This document shows, in pieces, positions 47,483-55,616 of a DNA stretch of 64,000 nt; within the stretch, counting starts at the first letter, position 1, and the number at the start of each line of letters is the position of its first letter. This DNA is from Azospirillum thiophilum (GTDB lineage: Bacteria; Pseudomonadota; Alphaproteobacteria; Azospirillales; Azospirillaceae). A program made the translations under genes and the position numbers. The stretch spans positions 889,001-953,000 of the forward strand of contig NZ_CP012402.1 in the NCBI RefSeq assembly GCF_001305595.1. Reading direction: 5' to 3'. The notes beneath the pieces were generated by a model, which was given only the letters and a program-made list of their open reading frames with translations, did no database searches and was not told the DNA's origin.

Positions 47483-48671
47483 GCAGGCCTCCTGCGGTTT
47501 GAGGAGGGGCGGCGGCGATGCCCGCCAGGATGCTGTCGGCGGCCAGCGTGCCGATCAGCCTGCCCTCGTCATCGACCACCGCCATCGGCCGGCCGGCCCG
47601 GTGGGCTCGGGCGGCGTCGAGAAGGCTGTCCCGCTCGCGCACCGTGACGAAGTCCTTGCGCAAGGTGCCGGAGCCGGAGTCCGTGAACGGAATCCCGTCG
47701 CGCAGGTCCCGCAGCGCGGCGGCATCCAGTGCCCCGACGACATGACCGCCGTCGTCCAGCACCAGGCCGGCGCCGTCGCCGGTCTCGGCGAGGCACAGGC
47801 CGCCTGCCAGTTGAACCGGGGCCACCGGGATCATTGCCGACCGCGCGTCGAACAAGCGCGAGCGGTCGACCTCGCGGGTGAAGGCGGCGACATAGTCGCT
47901 GCCGGGGTCGAGAACGATCGACTGGGGCGTGCCTTCGCGGACCAGTTCGCCGTCGGCCATGATGGCGATCCGGGTGCCGAGCTTCAGCGCTTCCTGGAAG
48001 TCGTGGGTGATGAACAGGATGGTCTTCTTCAGCGTGCGCTGGAGGCGCAGCAGCTCGTCCTGCATCTCGGTGCGGATCAGCGGGTCGAGCGCGCTGAAGG
48101 CCTCGTCCATGATCAGCACGTCGGCGTCGGTGGCGAGCGCGCGGGCAAGCCCGACCCGCTGGCGCATGCCACCGCTCAACTCGTGGGGGTAATGGTTGCC
48201 CCAGCGGGCCAGCCCGACAATCGACAGCACCTCTTCCGCCCGGCGGCGCCGGACCTGCGGGGATACCCCCTGGAGTTTCAGGCCGAATTCGGTGTTCTCG
48301 GCGACGGTACGGTTCGGCAGCAGGGCGAAATGCTGGAACACCATGGAGATTCGCTTGCGGCGGATCTCGCGCAGTTCCGCCTCGCCGGCGGCGACGATGT
48401 CGCGGCCGTCCAGCAGGATCCGGCCGGCGCTCGGCTCGTTCAGACGGTTGATGCAGCGCGCCAGGGTCGATTTCCCGGACCCGGACAACCCCATCACCAT
48501 GTAGATGCCACCGGTCGGAACCGACAGTGAAACGTCACTCAACCCTACAACGATTCCGGTTTTTGCCAGCACTTCGGTTTTCTTGACGCCGGCCTTCAGC
48601 ATCCGCAGGGCCGGTTCGGGAGATTTCGAGAAGACTTTATAGAGATTCTCAACCCTCAGTCGTTCGGTCAC
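47475..48671 (-). CDS. Betaine-type ABC transporter ATP-binding protein with CBS domains (ProV-like)
   Basis: 398-aa cytoplasmic ATPase. The N-terminal RVENLYKVF plus the insertion before Walker A is ProV-specific; Walker A GLSGSGKST, signature LSGGMRQRVGLARAL, Walker B VLIMDEAFSALD, HDFQEAL H-loop. The C-terminal ~130 residues form a CBS-type regulatory region (RPMAVVDDEGRLIGTLA), which in ProV/OpuA tunes activity to ionic strength or nucleotide. GTG 48671 has GGGAGAGGG upstream. First gene of the importer, 151 bp after the NIPSNAP gene. Confidence 0.9.
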   Translation of the reverse strand: MTERLRVENLYKVFSKSPEPALRMLKAGVKKTEVLAKTGIVVGLSDVSLSVPTGGIYMVMGLSGSGKSTLARCINRLNEPSAGRILLDGRDIVAAGEAELREIRRKRISMVFQHFALLPNRTVAENTEFGLKLQGVSPQVRRRRAEEVLSIVGLARWGNHYPHELSGGMRQRVGLARALATDADVLIMDEAFSALDPLIRTEMQDELLRLQRTLKKTILFITHDFQEALKLGTRIAIMADGELVREGTPQSIVLDPGSDYVAAFTREVDRSRLFDARSAMIPVAPVQLAGGLCLAETGDGAGLVLDDGGHVVGALDAAALRDLRDGIPFTDSGSGTLRKDFVTVRERDSLLDAARAHRAGRPMAVVDDEGRLIGTLAADSILAGIAAAPPQTAGGLHA

Positions 48672-48822
48672 AACCCTCTCCCATCGTTGTGTTCGGTGGG
48701 CTTTCCCTGTCTCTAAAGATTTTTACTTCTTGTCATTAGGAAGGCTCGGATGTCTTCCTGTCTTCCGCCGAAACGGAGGAATTGCAAGTTTCAACCTCCT
48801 GCGGAACGCAGCAAGGCCTGCC

Positions 48823-49137
48823 TCACTTCAGGGGCGAAAAGGCGGTCGGCAACAGGATGCGGTTTTCCGCCGTCTCGATCAGCGCCGCCAGCTTGGGAAT
48901 GAAGGCCTGCCAGCGCGGATCCTCCGACAGCCGCTGGCGGCGAACGGTCCGGTCCTCGAAATCGGCATAGCCCCACATGTGCACGACATGGTTGAGCGGG
49001 CCGATCTCGCTGACGAAATAGCCGATCAGGGTGCCGAGGATCGGCTGCTGGATCGCCAGTCCCTCGTTCTGCACGAGCGCCAGATAGTCGCGCAGCTTGC
49101 CGGAGCGGATGCGGTAGATGCGTTCCTCGACGATCAT
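48823..49137 (-). CDS. NIPSNAP family protein
   Basis: 104-aa dimeric ferredoxin-fold protein. Family pattern: MIVEERIYRIRSGKLRDYL, then HVVHMWGYADFEDR and RQRLSEDPRWQAFIPKLAAL. Bacterial NIPSNAP proteins occur in catabolic operons but have no agreed reaction. Its start overlaps the stop of the carboxymuconolactone-decarboxylase-like gene as ATGA, so it belongs to the same coupled operon. Confidence 0.85.
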   Translation of the reverse strand: MIVEERIYRIRSGKLRDYLALVQNEGLAIQQPILGTLIGYFVSEIGPLNHVVHMWGYADFEDRTVRRQRLSEDPRWQAFIPKLAALIETAENRILLPTAFSPLK

Positions 49138-49532
49138 GGCGTGTCTCCCCTGCCCTCTTCGGCGATCTCCTGGCGGACCTTGCGGGCGATGCGGAAGCAC
49201 TCCACCCCCGCCGGGATCCCGCAATAGACAGCGATCTGGATCAGTGCCGCCTGCAACTCGGCGTCGGTAAGGCCGTTGCGGATAGCACCGCGCAGGTGCA
49301 GCTCGAACTCGTGCATGCGGCCCAGTGCCGCGATCATGCCAAGGTTCAGCAGGCTGCGCTGGCGGCGGTCGAGCGCGTCGTCCGCCCAGCATTGCCCCCA
49401 GCAATATTCGTTGACCATCCGTTGGAAGGGGCGGGAGAACTCGTCGGCCGCAGCCATCGCGCGGTCGACATAGGCGTCGCCGAGCACGTCGCGCCGCACC
49501 TGTTCGCCGGCCCGTTGCAGGGCGTCATCCAT
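49134..49532 (-). CDS. Carboxymuconolactone decarboxylase family protein
   Basis: 132 aa, helical CMD fold: REWGQCW-like segment (NEYCWGQCWADDALDRRQRS), LNLGMIAALGRMHEFELHL, and ALIQIAVYCGIPAGVECFR. No CxxC redox pair of the AhpD type is present, so it is closer to PcaC (decarboxylase/lactone processing) than to peroxidase-like members. Overlaps the alpha/beta hydrolase stop by 8 bp and the NIPSNAP start by 4 bp. Reaction in this pathway unknown; a decarboxylation or isomerisation of a ring-cleavage product is conceivable. Confidence 0.85.
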   Translation of the reverse strand: MDDALQRAGEQVRRDVLGDAYVDRAMAAADEFSRPFQRMVNEYCWGQCWADDALDRRQRSLLNLGMIAALGRMHEFELHLRGAIRNGLTDAELQAALIQIAVYCGIPAGVECFRIARKVRQEIAEEGRGDTP

Positions 49533-50352
49533 GGCTCGGCATCTCCTTCGGTTGGTCGGTGGTGGTCAGGAAGCGGCCCATCAGGTCCGCCACCGCGTCC
49601 GGGGCCTCGATCAGGATCGAGTGGCGCAGGCCGGGCAGGATGCGGAGCTCCGAACCGGGAATGCGCTCGTGCATGGTTTGAGCCATCCGCGGGTTGGAGC
49701 CGATGTCGTCCTCCCCGGTGGCGATCAGGGTCGGGCAGCGGATCTGGTCGAGGAATCCACCGAAATCCGTCTCCGCCAGGATGCGGTAGGCAGCGGCGTA
49801 GCAGTCCGGATCGTTCTCCGCGTTGCGCTGCCGCAGCACCCGGATCAGGTCCGGGTTGCGCTCCTGGAAGCCCTCGGTCAGCCAGCGCGACAGCGAGGCG
49901 TCATAGTGCGAGCCCGGCTGCCCGGCCTGGAGCGCCGCCAGCCGGTCCAGCACCCGCCGGCGCTCCTCCGGGTTGCGGCCGGCGACGGTGGACAGCAGCA
50001 CGAGACGCTTCACGCGTTCCGGATGGACCAGGGTCAGGCGTTGAGCGATCAGGCCGCCGAGCGAGAATCCCGCGAGGTTGAAGCGGTCGAAGCCGACATG
50101 GCCGGCCAGCGCCAGCGTCTCGCCGACCATGTCGTCGATCTCGTAACGGCCCTTGATGCGGCTGGACCGGCCATGGCCGCGCAGGTCGAAGGTCAGGATG
50201 GTGAAACGGTCGGCAAGCCGCTCCACCACGCCGCTCCAGGCCTCCAGGTAAGAGCCGACACCGTGGACACAGACCAGCGGTTCCGGCCCCCGGCCGTCGA
50301 GCCGGTGGTTCAGCGTCACCGGCCCCACCGTGAAATGACGGGAGTCCGCCAT
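49525..50352 (-). CDS. Alpha/beta hydrolase of a catabolic operon (PcaD/TgnD-class)
   Basis: 275-aa cytoplasmic hydrolase. Oxyanion loop VCVHGVGSYLEAW, nucleophile Ser in LAGFSLGGLIAQ, acid Asp in ATGEDDIGS, His in GLRHSILIEAP. Sequence class includes enol-lactonases and C-N/C-C hydrolases acting on ring-opened intermediates. Sandwiched between the luciferase-like monooxygenase (2 bp from its stop) and the CMD gene, it is probably the hydrolytic step after ring oxidation; by analogy with TgnD it could cleave an N-formyl enamine. Confidence 0.85.
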   Translation of the reverse strand: MADSRHFTVGPVTLNHRLDGRGPEPLVCVHGVGSYLEAWSGVVERLADRFTILTFDLRGHGRSSRIKGRYEIDDMVGETLALAGHVGFDRFNLAGFSLGGLIAQRLTLVHPERVKRLVLLSTVAGRNPEERRRVLDRLAALQAGQPGSHYDASLSRWLTEGFQERNPDLIRVLRQRNAENDPDCYAAAYRILAETDFGGFLDQIRCPTLIATGEDDIGSNPRMAQTMHERIPGSELRILPGLRHSILIEAPDAVADLMGRFLTTTDQPKEMPSHG

Positions 50353-50354
50353 GG

Positions 50355-51470
50355 TCAGCGTCCCGCCGCGGCCATGCGCAGCGGCTCGGCGGCGATGCGA
50401 CGCTCCTCCTCGCGCCGGAGGTCGCGCTCGCGGGCGGCGAAGACCGGCAGCACCTCGCGACTGAACAGGTCGAGCGTCTTGCGCTGCAACTCGACGGGCA
50501 GGTTGAAGGACAGGCCGAGCGAGAACTGGTCGACGCCCGCCGCCTCATAATCCAGCAGCTTCCCGATCACCTCGTCCGGCGTGCCGAACATGAGGTTCTT
50601 CAAGACATTCTCCGGCTTGTAATTCTCACGGCCGGCAACGCTCTCGTAAGAGACGGCGGTCGGGAAGCCGTTGGTCACCGTGCCGATGTTCTGGAACAGG
50701 TTCTCGAAGCTGCGGCCATAGTCGATGCTGTGCCGCACCGCCAGTTCGGCCTCCTCCGGCCGGTCATAGCAGCAGGTGCGGCGCTGCATCATGAAGCGCG
50801 GGCGCGGCACCTCCGGATGGTCGGCCACCGCCTTGCGGAACTTCTCGCCCAGCACGGCGATCTCGCCGGCCGGCGCCGCCAGCGGCGTCGACAGGATGCT
50901 GGCGCCGATGCCGACCGCCCAGTCGAAGGTGCCGGGATCGCGCGCAGCCACCCAGATGCGTGGGTGCGGCGCCTGAAGCGGCTTGGGAACGGAGGTCGCC
51001 AGCGGGAACTTCCAGTAATGCCCGTCATGGGCATAGTCGCCTTCCCACAGCTTTTGCACCGCCGGCACCAGCTCCTTCATGTAGGCGACGCCCTCCAGCT
51101 GGGGCATGCCGCCGGCCATGCGGTCGAACTCGTACTGGTAGGCGCCGCGGGCGATGCCGAACTCCAGCCGACCGCCGGTCAGGTGGTCGCACAGCGCCGC
51201 CTCCCCGGCCAGCCGGATCGGGCTCCAGTAGGGGGCGACGATGGTGGCGGTGCCGAGCCGGATGCGCTCGGTGTGCTGGGCGAGCCAGGTCAGGATGGTG
51301 AAGGGGTTGGGTGAGATCGTGCACTCGATGGTGTGGTGCTCGGCGGTCCACAGGGTCTCGAAGCCGCCCTGGTCGGCCATCTTCACCAGTTCCAGCATGG
51401 TGCTGGTCACGTCGCTCATCGGCGTGTCCGGTGAAAAGCGCTCCATGGAAAGCGCGACGGCGAACTTCAT
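50355..51470 (-). CDS. LLM-class flavin-dependent monooxygenase (luciferase-like, TgnA-class)
   Basis: 371-aa TIM-barrel oxygenase using reduced FMN. Family marks: WTAEHHTIE, SPIRLAGEAALCDHLTGGRL, FGIARGAYQYEFDR, RIWVAARDPGTFDWAVG, and GTPDEVIGKLLDYEAAGVDQ. It needs free reduced flavin, which the flavin reductase at the head of the operon supplies. Members of this class open pyridine or pyrimidine rings (for example TgnA in trigonelline use). ATG 51470; the ALDH gene precedes it by 46 bp. Confidence 0.88.
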   Translation of the reverse strand: MKFAVALSMERFSPDTPMSDVTSTMLELVKMADQGGFETLWTAEHHTIECTISPNPFTILTWLAQHTERIRLGTATIVAPYWSPIRLAGEAALCDHLTGGRLEFGIARGAYQYEFDRMAGGMPQLEGVAYMKELVPAVQKLWEGDYAHDGHYWKFPLATSVPKPLQAPHPRIWVAARDPGTFDWAVGIGASILSTPLAAPAGEIAVLGEKFRKAVADHPEVPRPRFMMQRRTCCYDRPEEAELAVRHSIDYGRSFENLFQNIGTVTNGFPTAVSYESVAGRENYKPENVLKNLMFGTPDEVIGKLLDYEAAGVDQFSLGLSFNLPVELQRKTLDLFSREVLPVFAARERDLRREEERRIAAEPLRMAAAGR

Positions 51471-51516
51471 GTCCTTGTCCTTTTGCTCGGGGGAGGAGAA
51501 GCCCGGTCGGGGCGGG

Positions 51517-53028
51517 TCAGCGCAGCCGGATGACGAAGGGGTCCTGCATGGCGCCGGAATAATCGATGACGACGTTCTTCGACCGCGAGAACTCGCGCAT
51601 CACGTCGAATCCGCCGCGCCGGCCGTAGCCGCTCTGCTTGAAGCCTCCGTTCGACGACATGTAGGCAGCGGCGCGGTAGGTGTTGATCCAGACGGTGCCG
51701 GCGTCGATCCGGGTGGCGAAGCGCATCGCGCGGTCGATGTCGCCGGTCCAGATGCCCGACGCGAGGCCATAGCGGGTGTCGTTCGCCATGGCGATCATCT
51801 CGTCTTCCGAGGCGAAGGGCACCACGCCGACCACCGGACCGAAGATCTCGTCGCGCATGAAGCCCATGTCGTTGCGGGCATCGGCCAGCACGGTGGGCTC
51901 GAAATACCAGCCCCGGTCGAGCCCGGCCGCCTGGGGCCGCCGGCCGCCGGCCGCCAGCCGGGCTCCGTCTCGCTGTCCGGAGGCGACATATTCCTCGACC
52001 TTGGCGAGCTGTGGCGACAGGGCGAGCGGGCCGATGTCGGTGCCCTCCTCCATCGGATGGCCGACGGCGATGCGACCGGTGCGCGCCACCAGTGCCTCGA
52101 CGAAGCGGTCGTAGATGGAGGCTTCGACGAAGCAGCGCGACCCGGCGACACAGGTCTGCCCGGCGGCGGCGAAGACCCCGGCGACCACGCCGTTCACCGC
52201 CCGCTCGATGTCGACATCGCCGAACACGACATGGGGCGACTTGCCGCCCAGCTCCATCTGGCAGGGCACGAGGTTGCCGGCGGCGTTGGCGGCGATCCGG
52301 CTGCCCGTCTGGGTGCTGCCGGTGAAGACGATCTTGGCGATGCCGGGATGGCGGGTCAGCGCCTCCCCCGCGGTGGCGCCGGCACCGCTCACCACATTGA
52401 CGACGCCGGCCGGGAAGCCGGCCTCGGCGACCAGCTCGGCCAGCGCCAGGGTGGAGGCGGTGGCGTGTTCCGACGGCTTGATGACCACCGTGTTGCCGAT
52501 GGCGAGGCAAGGCGCCAACGTGCCGGTCAGCAGCATCAGCGGCGAGTTCCACGGCGTGATCATGCCGACAACGCCCAGCGGCTCGCGCAGGTTGAAGTTC
52601 AACATGTCCAGCTTGTTGACCGGGATGGTGTCGCCCTGCAGCTTGTCGGCCATCCCGGCGAAATAGGTGTAGCTGTCGGGCATGGCGCGCATCTGGGCGC
52701 GCATCTCCTTGATCAGCTTGCCGTTGTCGCGGGTTTCCATCAGCGCCAGTTCCTCGGCGTTGACGAGGATCAGCTCGGCCAGGCGGCGCACCAGCTTGCC
52801 GCGGTCGCTCTGCGTCATCCGCCGCCACGCCGGATCGACGAAGGCCGCCCGCGCCGCGGCGACCGCGTCGTCGACGTCCTCGGGGCCGGCGTCGGCCAGC
52901 TCGTACCAGGGCTCGGCGGTGGTGGGATCGTAGCTTGGGATATAGCGGCCGCTTTTCGGTTCCACGAACCGTCCGCCGATATGGAGGGCGCGGCGGCTGC
53001 CTTCGAGCGACCTGCAGGTGGTGTGCAT
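51517..53028 (-). CDS. NAD(P)-dependent aldehyde dehydrogenase (TgnC-class)
   Basis: 503 aa. Complete ALDH motifs: TPWNSPLML with the oxyanion Asn, coenzyme motif VVIKPSEHATAS, base Glu in QMELGGKSPH, nucleophile Cys in AAAGQTCVAGSR near residue 296, and FGPVVGVVPF. Unlike the DoeC enzyme in this window its cofactor motif is intact. Position between flavin reductase and monooxygenase suggests it oxidises the aldehyde released by ring opening to a carboxylate. Confidence 0.9.
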   Translation of the reverse strand: MHTTCRSLEGSRRALHIGGRFVEPKSGRYIPSYDPTTAEPWYELADAGPEDVDDAVAAARAAFVDPAWRRMTQSDRGKLVRRLAELILVNAEELALMETRDNGKLIKEMRAQMRAMPDSYTYFAGMADKLQGDTIPVNKLDMLNFNLREPLGVVGMITPWNSPLMLLTGTLAPCLAIGNTVVIKPSEHATASTLALAELVAEAGFPAGVVNVVSGAGATAGEALTRHPGIAKIVFTGSTQTGSRIAANAAGNLVPCQMELGGKSPHVVFGDVDIERAVNGVVAGVFAAAGQTCVAGSRCFVEASIYDRFVEALVARTGRIAVGHPMEEGTDIGPLALSPQLAKVEEYVASGQRDGARLAAGGRRPQAAGLDRGWYFEPTVLADARNDMGFMRDEIFGPVVGVVPFASEDEMIAMANDTRYGLASGIWTGDIDRAMRFATRIDAGTVWINTYRAAAYMSSNGGFKQSGYGRRGGFDVMREFSRSKNVVIDYSGAMQDPFVIRLR

Positions 53029-53091
53029 CGCGGTCTCGCGTTCTGTAAGGGGGCGTGGGAGAATCGCGTGGAGAACAATCGCGCGGAGAAC

Positions 53092-53685
53092 TCAGCCGTT
53101 TTCGGCGAAGGCGCTGGGCCTGGGGGACGCGCGGCCGTCGATCGTCGCCAGCCGCTCCCCATCGCCGGGGAGGCCGTAGGGCGCCGGTTCGCGCACCGCC
53201 GCATACCGGCCGCGGCAGAAGCCGAGCGGAGCCGCCGGGCTGGTGCCGAAGGCCTGCACCCGGCCGATGAGAACCAAATGGTCCCCGGCCATGACCCGGT
53301 CATGCACCGTGCAATCGAACCATGTGAGGCAATCGGCCAGGACCGGTGCACCGGTGTGCCGGGCGCCGAAAGCGGTCGAGCGGAATTTGTCGGGCGTCCG
53401 GGAGGCGAAAAGGGTGGAGAGGTCGGCCTGTCCCTCATGCAGCAGATTCACGGCGAAGGCCGGAGCGCTGCAGAAAGCCGGAAAACTGAACGATCGGTTG
53501 CCGATGCAGACGAGAAGCAAAGGAGGATCGAGCGAAACGGATGTGAAGGAATTCGCCGTGATTCCCCGGGAAATCCCATCTTCGTCAACGACGGTGACGA
53601 CCGTGACGCCGGTCAGAAACGTGCCGAAGGCGTTTCTAAGGTCTCTTTGATTGATCGGCGATGGTTCATTCGCAGCGAATGACAC
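53092..53685 (-). CDS. NAD(P)H:flavin reductase (TgnB/HpaC-class)
   Basis: 197-aa FMN-binding split-barrel reductase: NAFGTFLTGVTVVTVVDEDG, RGITANSFTSVSLDPPLLLV, FAVNLLHEGQADLSTLFASR and DHLVLIGRV. It provides free reduced flavin to a partner monooxygenase. First gene of the minus-strand catabolic operon, 63 bp before the aldehyde dehydrogenase. A 27-residue Pro/Arg tail is unusual but plain. Promoter should lie in the divergent gap to the right. Confidence 0.9.
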   Translation of the reverse strand: MSFAANEPSPINQRDLRNAFGTFLTGVTVVTVVDEDGISRGITANSFTSVSLDPPLLLVCIGNRSFSFPAFCSAPAFAVNLLHEGQADLSTLFASRTPDKFRSTAFGARHTGAPVLADCLTWFDCTVHDRVMAGDHLVLIGRVQAFGTSPAAPLGFCRGRYAAVREPAPYGLPGDGERLATIDGRASPRPSAFAENG

Positions 53686-54031
53686 GTCAACCTCCCTTCC
53701 GTTACGAAGACGAGGCTACGCCGGTCGGGCCCGGCCATCTTCCTCCGGCACGGCGGATGATGCGACGTTTTGTCCCATCGAAACGGCGCAATACCAGCAG
53801 TCATTGATGATGGCCGCTGGTATCCGCGGTGCCTGTCCGGTCCACATCGTCCGAAGCTTGGCGAAACTTGCATCCTTATGTTCGTCCGAATATAGAGACG
53901 ATCACGATGGCGTGTCGATCCGGCTCCTCCATTGCCTTCGGCTGGTCCGGGAGGATGGCCGGCCCCCCATGTCAGTTCGAAGGAGCCCTCAGATACCACA
54001 CAGGACCAACCCTTCCCCTGGAATCGCCGGG
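53686..54031. promoter_or_regulatory. Divergent region upstream of the flavin reductase, with 8-bp inverted repeat
   Basis: 346 bp with no convincing gene. ATACCAGC (53791-53798) and GCTGGTAT (53816-53823) are perfect inverted arms 17 bp apart, about 105 bp upstream of the flavin-reductase start; a candidate operator or RNA hairpin for the catabolic operon. The plus-strand frame of the next gene is open through the region but its translation is not protein-like. Confidence 0.45.
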
Positions 54032-54808
54032 GTGCCGTTCGAAAGACTGGTCGGTGGCGGATACGGCGAACAGGAACCGGTCAGGGTGTTCGCCGCCGGC
54101 AGCCTCAAGGCCGCGTTCGTCGAGGCGGCCACGGATTACGCCTTGTCCAGCGGCGTGCCGGTCGAATGCTCATTCGGTCCGTCGGGACTGCTCCGCGAGC
54201 GTCTCGAACGCGACGGGCCGGGCGGCCTGTTCGCCTCGGCCAACATGGAGCATCCAGCCATTCTCAACGGCGGGGGCAGGTCCGGCCCGGTCCGGGTCTT
54301 CGCGCGCAACCAATTGTGCGCCCTCGTGCAGCCCGACGTGGAGGTGACGCCGGACACCCTGCTCGAGCGCATGCTCGATCCGGCGATCCGGGTCGGCACA
54401 TCGACGCCGAAGGCCGATCCTTCGGGAGATTACGCCTGGGCGATGTTCCGCAAGGCCGAGCGTCTCCAGCCGGGCAGCCACCGTATCCTCGACGGCAAGG
54501 CCCTGCGGCTGGCCGGCGGAACGCCTGCGATCCCGATACCGCCGAAGGACCGCAATCCCTATGGATGGCTCATGGAAGGCCGGCACGCCGATCTGTTCCT
54601 GACCTATCGCACCAACGCGCAGCTGGCAATCTGCGAGGTGCCGGCGCTGAAGCTCGTGGCACTGCCGGAGCCATTGGCCGTCGAGGCGGAGTATGGGCTG
54701 ACCGTGCTCAACGGCCCGGCCTCCGCGCGCGGCGAGGCATTCGCCGATTACATCCTCTCGCCCGCCGGCCAAGCCGCGCTGGAACGCTACGGCTTCTCCA
54801 ATCCATAA
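54032..54808 (+). CDS. Molybdate-type solute-binding domain protein without visible signal peptide
   Basis: 258 aa if translated from GTG 54032; ATG 53969 would add 21 residues without similarity. Binding-protein features of the ModA/PBP-like class: VRVFAAGSLKAAF, ECSFGPSGLLRERL, GLFASANMEHP, FARNQLCALVQPDVEV, GTSTPKADPSGDYAWAMF and a C-terminal ILSPAGQAALERYGF. Neither start gives a secretion signal, and no modB/modC genes are nearby, so it may be a cytoplasmic oxyanion-binding protein, a gene with a wrongly read or decayed 5' end, or a remnant. Oxyanion specificity is unproven. Confidence 0.6.
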   Translation: MPFERLVGGGYGEQEPVRVFAAGSLKAAFVEAATDYALSSGVPVECSFGPSGLLRERLERDGPGGLFASANMEHPAILNGGGRSGPVRVFARNQLCALVQPDVEVTPDTLLERMLDPAIRVGTSTPKADPSGDYAWAMFRKAERLQPGSHRILDGKALRLAGGTPAIPIPPKDRNPYGWLMEGRHADLFLTYRTNAQLAICEVPALKLVALPEPLAVEAEYGLTVLNGPASARGEAFADYILSPAGQAALERYGFSNP

Positions 54809-54878
54809 GCCTCGCCGCGGCCCGGCAGCCCTTCGGGGTCGACCATGGGCGCCCGGGTCCAGAAGCGGGCGGGCACCG

Positions 54879-55586
54879 TCACGGTGCGACCGGCGCGGCG
54901 AAGGCGTAGCCGCGGGAGCGGAGGGTCCGCAACGGCAGGATTTCGCCAGCCTCGCTTTCCACCTTCCGGCGGAGCCGATGCACCAGCAGGTCGATCCCCC
55001 GGTCGTCGACCGCGAGGCGGTCGGCCAGCACCCGGCGCTCGATCACCGATTCCGGGGCATCGAAGAACGGGGTCAGCAGACGCACCTCGACGTCGCTGAG
55101 CGAAACCGCCGTGCCTCCCGGCGTCAGCAGGCGCCAGCGGGAGGTTTCCAGGCGCCAGGGGCGCGCGGCGAGCGGGGCACCACCGCCACGCCGCCGTACG
55201 ACCGCACCGATCGCCGCCTCCAGCTCACGCATGTCCAGCGGCTTGACCAGATAGATATCTGCCCCCGCGTTCAGGCCCAGGATGCGATCCTCCACGCGGC
55301 CGCGTGCGGTGATGACCACCACGCCGAAACCGGGATCGCCGGGCCGCACGCCGGCGGCCAGCCGCCGGGCGATGGACACGCCGTCCTCCTCCGGCAGGCC
55401 GAGATCGAGGAGGATCACATCGGGACGGCGCTCGGCGATGGCCTGATCCATCGTCCGCCCGCTGTCGGCGGCCCGCACGGTCATGCCGCGCGCCCGGAGG
55501 TAGGAGACGACCTCCTCCGCCAGATCGACGTGATCCTCGACAACCAGAACATCCAGCATCGCCAGCGGCCCTTCCGTTTTGCCCAT
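54879..55586 (-). CDS. OmpR-type response regulator
   Basis: 235 aa. Receiver domain with acidic pocket VVEDH, phosphoacceptor Asp61 in VILLDLGLP, Thr/Ser in VVVITARG and Lys in YLVKPLDM. C-terminal winged helix (VSLSDVEVRLLTPFF; DDRGIDLLVHRLRRKVE; RSRGYAF). ATG 55586 is used; ATG at residue 10 (MLDVLVVEDH) would remove the non-conserved start. It follows the histidine kinase by 30 bp on the same strand and is its obvious partner. Target genes unknown; the surface-protein genes nearby are candidates. Confidence 0.9.
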   Translation of the reverse strand: MGKTEGPLAMLDVLVVEDHVDLAEEVVSYLRARGMTVRAADSGRTMDQAIAERRPDVILLDLGLPEEDGVSIARRLAAGVRPGDPGFGVVVITARGRVEDRILGLNAGADIYLVKPLDMRELEAAIGAVVRRRGGGAPLAARPWRLETSRWRLLTPGGTAVSLSDVEVRLLTPFFDAPESVIERRVLADRLAVDDRGIDLLVHRLRRKVESEAGEILPLRTLRSRGYAFAAPVAP

Positions 55587-55616
55587 CCAGACCCACCCCT
55601 CTTGTCCTGAAACCGC

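Noticed and set aside
45405..48671. ProVWX-like genes as a simple osmoprotectant uptake system
   Set aside because: They are embedded in a same-strand catabolic block with a PucR-type regulator, so catabolic import is the better reading, although osmoprotection is not excluded.
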